Source: Hyphochytrium catenoides
Lineage: Eukaryota; Sar; Hyphochytriomycetes; Hyphochytriales; Hyphochytriaceae
Assembly (NCBI GenBank): GCA_900088475.1
Contig: FLMG01003832.1
Span: 21,586-33,965 of the forward strand
Direction: 5' to 3'
Length of the DNA stretch: 12,380 nt
A program made the position numbers and the translations under genes. Each line of letters opens with the position of its first letter. Within the stretch, counting starts at the first letter, position 1. Below the pieces are notes generated by a model. That model was given only the letters and a program-made list of their open reading frames with translations. It was not told where the DNA came from and did not search any database. Shown piece by piece: positions 10,701 to 12,380 of the stretch.

Positions 10701-11602
10701 CTCCTCTCTCTCTCTCTTCTTCTCTCTCTCGCCTGTAGGAGCTTCCACCGCGATAACTAGAGGAAGAAGAAGGAGAAGAGAACCGCGGAGGAGAGAAAGA
10801 GGATCGCGATCTTTTAAGAGAGGGACGGAGAGAAGTAGAAGAAGAAGAGAGAGAAGAAGAAGAATGGCCGCGATAGGAGTAGCTAGATCCTCTTTCTTCT
10901 CCTCCTCTATAAGAGTAATTAGAAGAGGAAGAGGTCTCTCCTCGGAAAGATGAAGAAAAAGAGAGAGGACGACGGTAGGAAGAATAAGAGTTCGAGGAGA
11001 GAGAAGAAGAAGGGAGAGACGGAGGGACGGAAGAAGAGAAATCCGTCCTTCTTCCCTTTTCGGCTCGAGCCGTCTTCAAAGGCTTGTAATACGTGTCCGA
11101 GGGAATCTGAGAGGAAGAAGAAGAAGGGAGTTGCACGCGTAGTTCTCTTCCAAAATGATCGACGTCTCTCTTCTTTTTCTTATCGACCGTTGTGTGTGTC
11201 TCTCTGTTGTTATCTCTCGTGACGGTGGGAGACGTTCTGCGCAAAGGAGAGAAAGGACGAACCGTGAAGCAGAGGAGAGAGAGAAGAGAGATTAGAACAG
11301 ACTGAGAGAGACGGCGAGAGAGAAGAGAAAGAGACGCCAAGAGAGAGAGAGAGAGAAGAACGAGAGAAGAGAAACCTGGAGAGACGTATGTAGAGGGAGA
11401 ATGAGAGCTATAGCCAGAGAGAGAAAGGGAAAGAGACTAACCTTGTCGATATGAGAGATTCTTTCTCTCTTCCGCCACCGGCAGAGGTGGTGGACATTGT
11501 TGTTCCCTTGTTATCTCTCTCTTTGAGAGAGTTTGTCTCTTTCTCTCTTTCTTGCGTTCTCTCTTCTTTTCCTCCCGTGTTCGCAGTAGCTTCTTCGCTC
11601 AT
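3731..11602 (-). CDS. Fused EXD-type 3'-5' exonuclease-like + SpoIIIAA/Ycf45-type ATPase, six exons
   Basis: Predicted spliced CDS on the minus strand: exons 11602-11442, 11236-8089, 7670-6008, 5353-5148, 4701-4444 and 3931-3731. All five junctions are GT-AG and keep phase, giving 1878 residues. The start is the ATG at 11602, just after an in-frame TAG; the stop is the TAG at 3733-3731. Order: low-complexity N-terminus with RGG/YRG motifs; globular island about 280-362; EXD1-class DEDDy exonuclease fold about 800-1135, with a 150-residue insert and lost catalytic residues; acidic/basic linker; SpoIIIAA/Ycf45 N-domain about 1381-1453; insert about 1459-1574; ATPase 1583-1850 with Walker A GPKGVGKTT (1653-1661) and Walker B ILVVDE (1727-1732). 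Ycf45-type ATPases are known from cyanobacteria, plastid genomes and plant plastid proteins such as SPD1; EXD1-class domains act on or bind RNA. A nucleic-acid-linked ATPase role is inference. No ATG-initiated signal peptide is visible. Exon borders are predictions without transcript support. Confidence 0.82.
3962..3992 (+). repeat. (AG)n microsatellite in intron 5
   Basis: Uninterrupted AG run close to the exon 6 acceptor. On the coding strand it forms part of the pyrimidine tract. Confidence 0.97.
4307..4331 (+). repeat. (GA)n microsatellite in intron 5
   Basis: Uninterrupted GA run, CT on the coding strand. Confidence 0.95.
4444..4701 (-). other. Exon 5: Walker B and following helix (residues 1727-1812)
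   Basis: 86 codons. ILVVDEL gives Walker B (Asp1731, Glu1732). AARSVIERGISLLASL follows, matching the family's AARTIAERGVQLIxTAH, then LSSLQDILSHPQLRELLGG, matching NTLENLLKNPTLSDLVGG. The usual TAHG after the sensor strand reads SLPLS, so that polar motif is not kept. A short charged insert follows, then PLERAGTPMFSILVE, equal to the family's LERKAPPTFDVVVE. The donor GAG|GTCAGA is the weakest of the five. Confidence 0.9.
4702..5147 (-). other. Intron 4 (446 nt) containing an inverted copy of the exon 5 start
   Basis: Donor GTAAGA, acceptor CTCTTCCAG|ATA, phase 0. It joins NYKPE to ILVVDEL, as expected for the family. About 22 nt after the donor it contains, in antisense orientation, a near copy of the exon 5 start (plus strand 5106-5125). 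Confidence 0.9.
5106..5125 (+). repeat. Inverted copy of the exon 5 start, in intron 4
   Basis: The plus strand here reads the same as the first 20 nt of exon 5 (minus strand 4701-4682) except for one base, and is preceded by a polypyrimidine tract and CAG like the real acceptor. The two copies face each other about 400 bp apart. The flanking GA tract after the donor is also complementary to the CT tract before the acceptor. Confidence 0.9.
5148..5353 (-). other. Exon 4: Walker A Lys and the DTxNExxGDGDxPH block (residues 1658-1726)
   Basis: It encodes KTTLLRAF, then VVVVDTFNELGGDGDLPHSS, which matches the very characteristic SpoIIIAA/Ycf45 block VDTSNEIxGDGDxPH. SRRLQVGKREEQERVIEEAV and RNYKPE follow, corresponding to the family's RRMQV and EAVENHxPE. 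It ends GAG|GTAAGA in phase 0. Every conserved residue I would expect in this block is present. Confidence 0.93.
5354..6007 (-). other. Intron 3 (654 nt), splits Walker A
   Basis: Donor GTTG|GTAAGG, acceptor CCCTTTTTAG|GA. The phase-1 codon G+GA regenerates Gly1658, so GPKGVG joins KTTLLR to give an uninterrupted Walker A. On the coding strand it is dominated by CT tracts. This junction is the strongest splice call in the window because it rebuilds an exact nucleotide-binding motif. Confidence 0.92.
6008..7670 (-). other. Exon 3: end of exonuclease domain, linker, SpoIIIAA/Ycf45 N-domain and first half of the P-loop (residues 1104-1658)
   Basis: It opens with the ExoIII-like segment LAEYAAYEVSPLFDL (Tyr1115, Glu1119 where Asp is expected). 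A charged linker of about 240 residues follows. The SpoIIIAA/Ycf45 N-domain runs about 1381-1453: LPSEL-like FFPSELQSSI, then EIIYELGRNPIVIF, which matches the family's LDLGRxPxxxF pattern, and VTASNLSSARAF. A Ser/Gly/Lys-rich insert of about 115 residues comes next, then the family core SDNRLGIARTLHRLSFL (1582-1598), VGRHIFGVEELLRDVI (1613-1628) and VLVVGPKGVG, ending in the donor GTAAGG in phase 1. Confidence 0.88.
7671..8088 (-). other. Intron 2 (418 nt), inside the exonuclease domain
   Basis: Donor GTGAGA after the WRQ codons, acceptor GTCAAG|GTG. A (GA)n run on the plus strand (7677-7703) supplies the pyrimidine tract immediately before the acceptor, and CTAAC, a good branch-site match, lies about 40 nt upstream of it. 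Phase 0 on both sides. Splicing joins KKWRQ to VILMNKC, which restores the expected EXD1 helix before the ExoIII-like motif. Confidence 0.85.
7677..7703 (+). repeat. (GA)n microsatellite forming the intron 2 pyrimidine tract
   Basis: Lies immediately upstream of the exon 3 acceptor on the coding strand. An opposite-polarity CT run lies at about 7962-7981 within the same intron, so the two could pair in the transcript. Confidence 0.95.
8089..11236 (-). other. Exon 2: low-complexity region, globular island, first part of exonuclease domain (residues 54-1103)
   Basis: This is a 3148-nt open frame. Residues about 100-250 are Ser-rich with repeated YSYRG, FRG and SYRGG motifs, resembling RGG/YRG RNA-binding low-complexity segments. 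Residues about 280-362 (begins MSAYHRQILEKV, ends KIRLSGKRR) have normal composition and look folded. Near 450-500 the motif YRKVxHYVE occurs twice, 30 residues apart. A long Lys/Glu/Ser linker follows. From about 800 the exonuclease fold appears: strand IALNIEE, the ICFSLLSLLVG strand, VYLLDL, the helix ending EDPEVEKVVH at 887, then VFDT. A charged insert separates this from IPLDELLHLVNLPPHPL near 1070, the usual EXD1 segment before the last motif. The exon ends CAG|GTGAGA in phase 0. Confidence 0.85.
9909..10044 (-). repeat. Two copies of a YRKVxHYVE-encoding repeat in exon 2
   Basis: Plus-strand segments at about 9909-9950 and 9998-10044 both contain CCACATAGTG and encode, on the minus strand, PTKPYRKVEHYVEEE and PNKSYRKVHHYVEKE. 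The spacing is 90 nt (30 codons), in frame. The motif is unknown to me. Confidence 0.85.
11237..11441 (-). other. Intron 1 (205 nt)
   Basis: Donor GTTAGT, acceptor TTGCGCAG|A. It is pyrimidine-rich with (CT)n on the coding strand. Among the CAG acceptors nearby, only this one restores the phase-2 frame left by exon 1; the CAGs near 11363 and 11301 give the wrong phase. The intron is open in the exon 2 frame over its 3' half, which makes exon 2 look as if it began with a hydrophobic leader. Confidence 0.7.
11442..11602 (-). other. Exon 1 (start codon, residues 1-54)
   Basis: The ATG at 11602 opens a purine-rich reading frame (begins MSEEATANTGG) that is charged and disordered. It ends in the donor AAG|GTTAGT at 11441 in phase 2. 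The codon split here (AG+A, Arg) is completed by the first base of exon 2. An in-frame TAG lies 16-18 nt upstream of the ATG. That TAG could instead be a 3' splice site (AATAG|GAG at 11618), in which case a further 5' exon would exist and the frame would extend by five codons. No signal peptide or membrane segment is present. Confidence 0.65.
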
Positions 11603-12251
11603 CTCTCTCTTGCCCTCCTATTCTCACAAGTATAGGAGACGTAGAAGGAAACGCGAAAGAGAGAACGAGAGAGAGGCAGGAAGAGAAAACGAGAGAGAAG
11701 CAGAAAGAGAGATGTTCACGTTTCTCTCTCTCTCGTTCTCGCTCTCTCTCTTTATCGGAAGAGAAGATAGAGACGACAAGAGATAGGAGCGAGAGACAAA
11801 GGAGCAAAGAGAGAGCCTACAGTAACAGAAGCTCGCAATGAAAGAGAGAGGGAAGAGAAGAAGTCTCTTTCTCCTCTCTCTTCATGCCTGAAAGACAAGC
11901 AGCAAACCAAATAAACGTTAGTAAGGATAAAGAGAAGAGAGAGAAAGAGGATTAAAGAGAGAGACACAGGAGAAAACCCTGGGAGATCCTGGACAGCAAC
12001 AATACACAATGAGAGGAGAGACAGAGAGAGAGAGAGAGAGAAGAAAAAGAGAGAGAGCACGCAAGAGAGACAGAGATGGGGACAAGGGAGAGAGAGGAAC
12101 GAAGAGAGAGACAGACAGAACAGGACAGCGAGAGAGGGTTTCATTGCTAACCTTCAGGTAACACGCGACATTGTTTACTTGTATATGCACATAAAGCAGT
12201 GGGAGCAACGCGCGCGCGAAAGAGAGAGAGAACGAGAGAGAGTGAAAGAAA

Positions 12252-12284
<33 letters not shown>

Positions 12285-12380
12285 AAGAAAAGAACCGCAG
12301 TGAAAGGGAGAAAGATACTTCAAAAAGCACCGCAAGGCCGCGATCTATCAGAAGTTTATAATAGTGAGCTGCCAGAGATA
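11603..12380. other. GA-rich 5' flank of the gene, no coding gene seen
   Basis: Mostly plus-strand GA/AG runs with short CT patches. The minus-strand frames here start at TTG or run through (CT)n, and none shows a recognisable family. A mixed-composition island at about 12140-12210 ends, on the minus strand, in GAAG|GTTAGC at 12151, similar to the exon 1 donor. It contains no usable ATG frame, so at most it is a 5' UTR exon. A short alternating CG run (about 12210-12218) sits next to it. Confidence 0.5.
12152..12208 (-). other. Candidate non-coding 5' UTR exon
   Basis: A short island without GA/CT repeats, ending in the donor GAAG|GTTAGC. If joined to the AATAG|GAG acceptor at 11618, the frame would run into exon 1 without a stop. 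The only ATG in the island is followed by TGA after four codons, so it would be untranslated or need an unseen start further upstream. Confidence 0.25.

Noticed and set aside
11221-11340. Apparent ER signal/bipartite plastid leader at the start of the exon 2 frame (VLISLLSLLCF followed by an Arg/Ser-rich stretch)
   Set aside because: The frame begins with TTG, has no in-frame ATG back to the TAG at the intron 1 donor, and ends in a pyrimidine tract plus GCGCAG acceptor whose phase matches exon 1. It is read as intron.
1-12380. Bacterial operon, CRISPR array, insertion sequence or phage interpretation
   Set aside because: No ribosome binding sites, spacer-repeat arrays or transposase motifs were seen, and conserved domains are interrupted by GT-AG introns.

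Overview
The window looks like nuclear DNA of a protist. It has one long, intron-rich gene on the minus strand (about 3731-11602) and flanks made almost entirely of simple GA/CT repeats. The splice sites are GT-AG, the intron pyrimidine tracts are drawn from (CT)n runs, and the proteins carry long Ser-, Arg- and Glu-rich inserts. My best guess is an apicomplexan or close alveolate, with a coccidian of the Cystoisospora type most likely. That is a judgement from style and was not tested by a search.

The central gene was rebuilt here from six exons with five phase-consistent junctions, giving a predicted protein of 1878 residues. In order it holds: a low-complexity N-terminus with Tyr/Phe-Arg-Gly motifs; a small globular island of unknown family (about 280-362); a degenerate DEDDy-type 3'-5' exonuclease domain of the EXD1 class (about 800-1135); and a complete P-loop ATPase of the SpoIIIAA/Ycf45 family (about 1381-1850). 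The Walker A and Walker B motifs each become intact only when the predicted introns are removed, and intron 2 lies inside the exonuclease domain. This supports one fused protein over neighbouring genes. The ATPase looks competent. The exonuclease has lost at least one metal-binding Asp (to Val) and has a second changed to Glu, so it may bind nucleic acid without cutting it.

Layout: 1-1500 holds a GA-rich block containing a diverged tandem duplication of about 580 bp, with no convincing gene. 1540-2562 is a CT-rich minisatellite with a 48-bp unit and 96/93-bp higher-order periods. 2563-2790 is AT-rich. 2790-3730 is GA-rich flank, probably the 3' side of the gene. 3731-11602 is the gene. 11603-12380 is GA-rich 5' flank or a 5' UTR intron, with one exon-like island near 12152-12208.

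Two sequence-level oddities stand out. Along the gene, purine/pyrimidine bias changes strand at exon-intron borders. Intron 4 also carries an inverted copy of the start of exon 5, including its 3' splice site, placed just after the donor, so the pre-mRNA could fold exactly at the Walker B exon.
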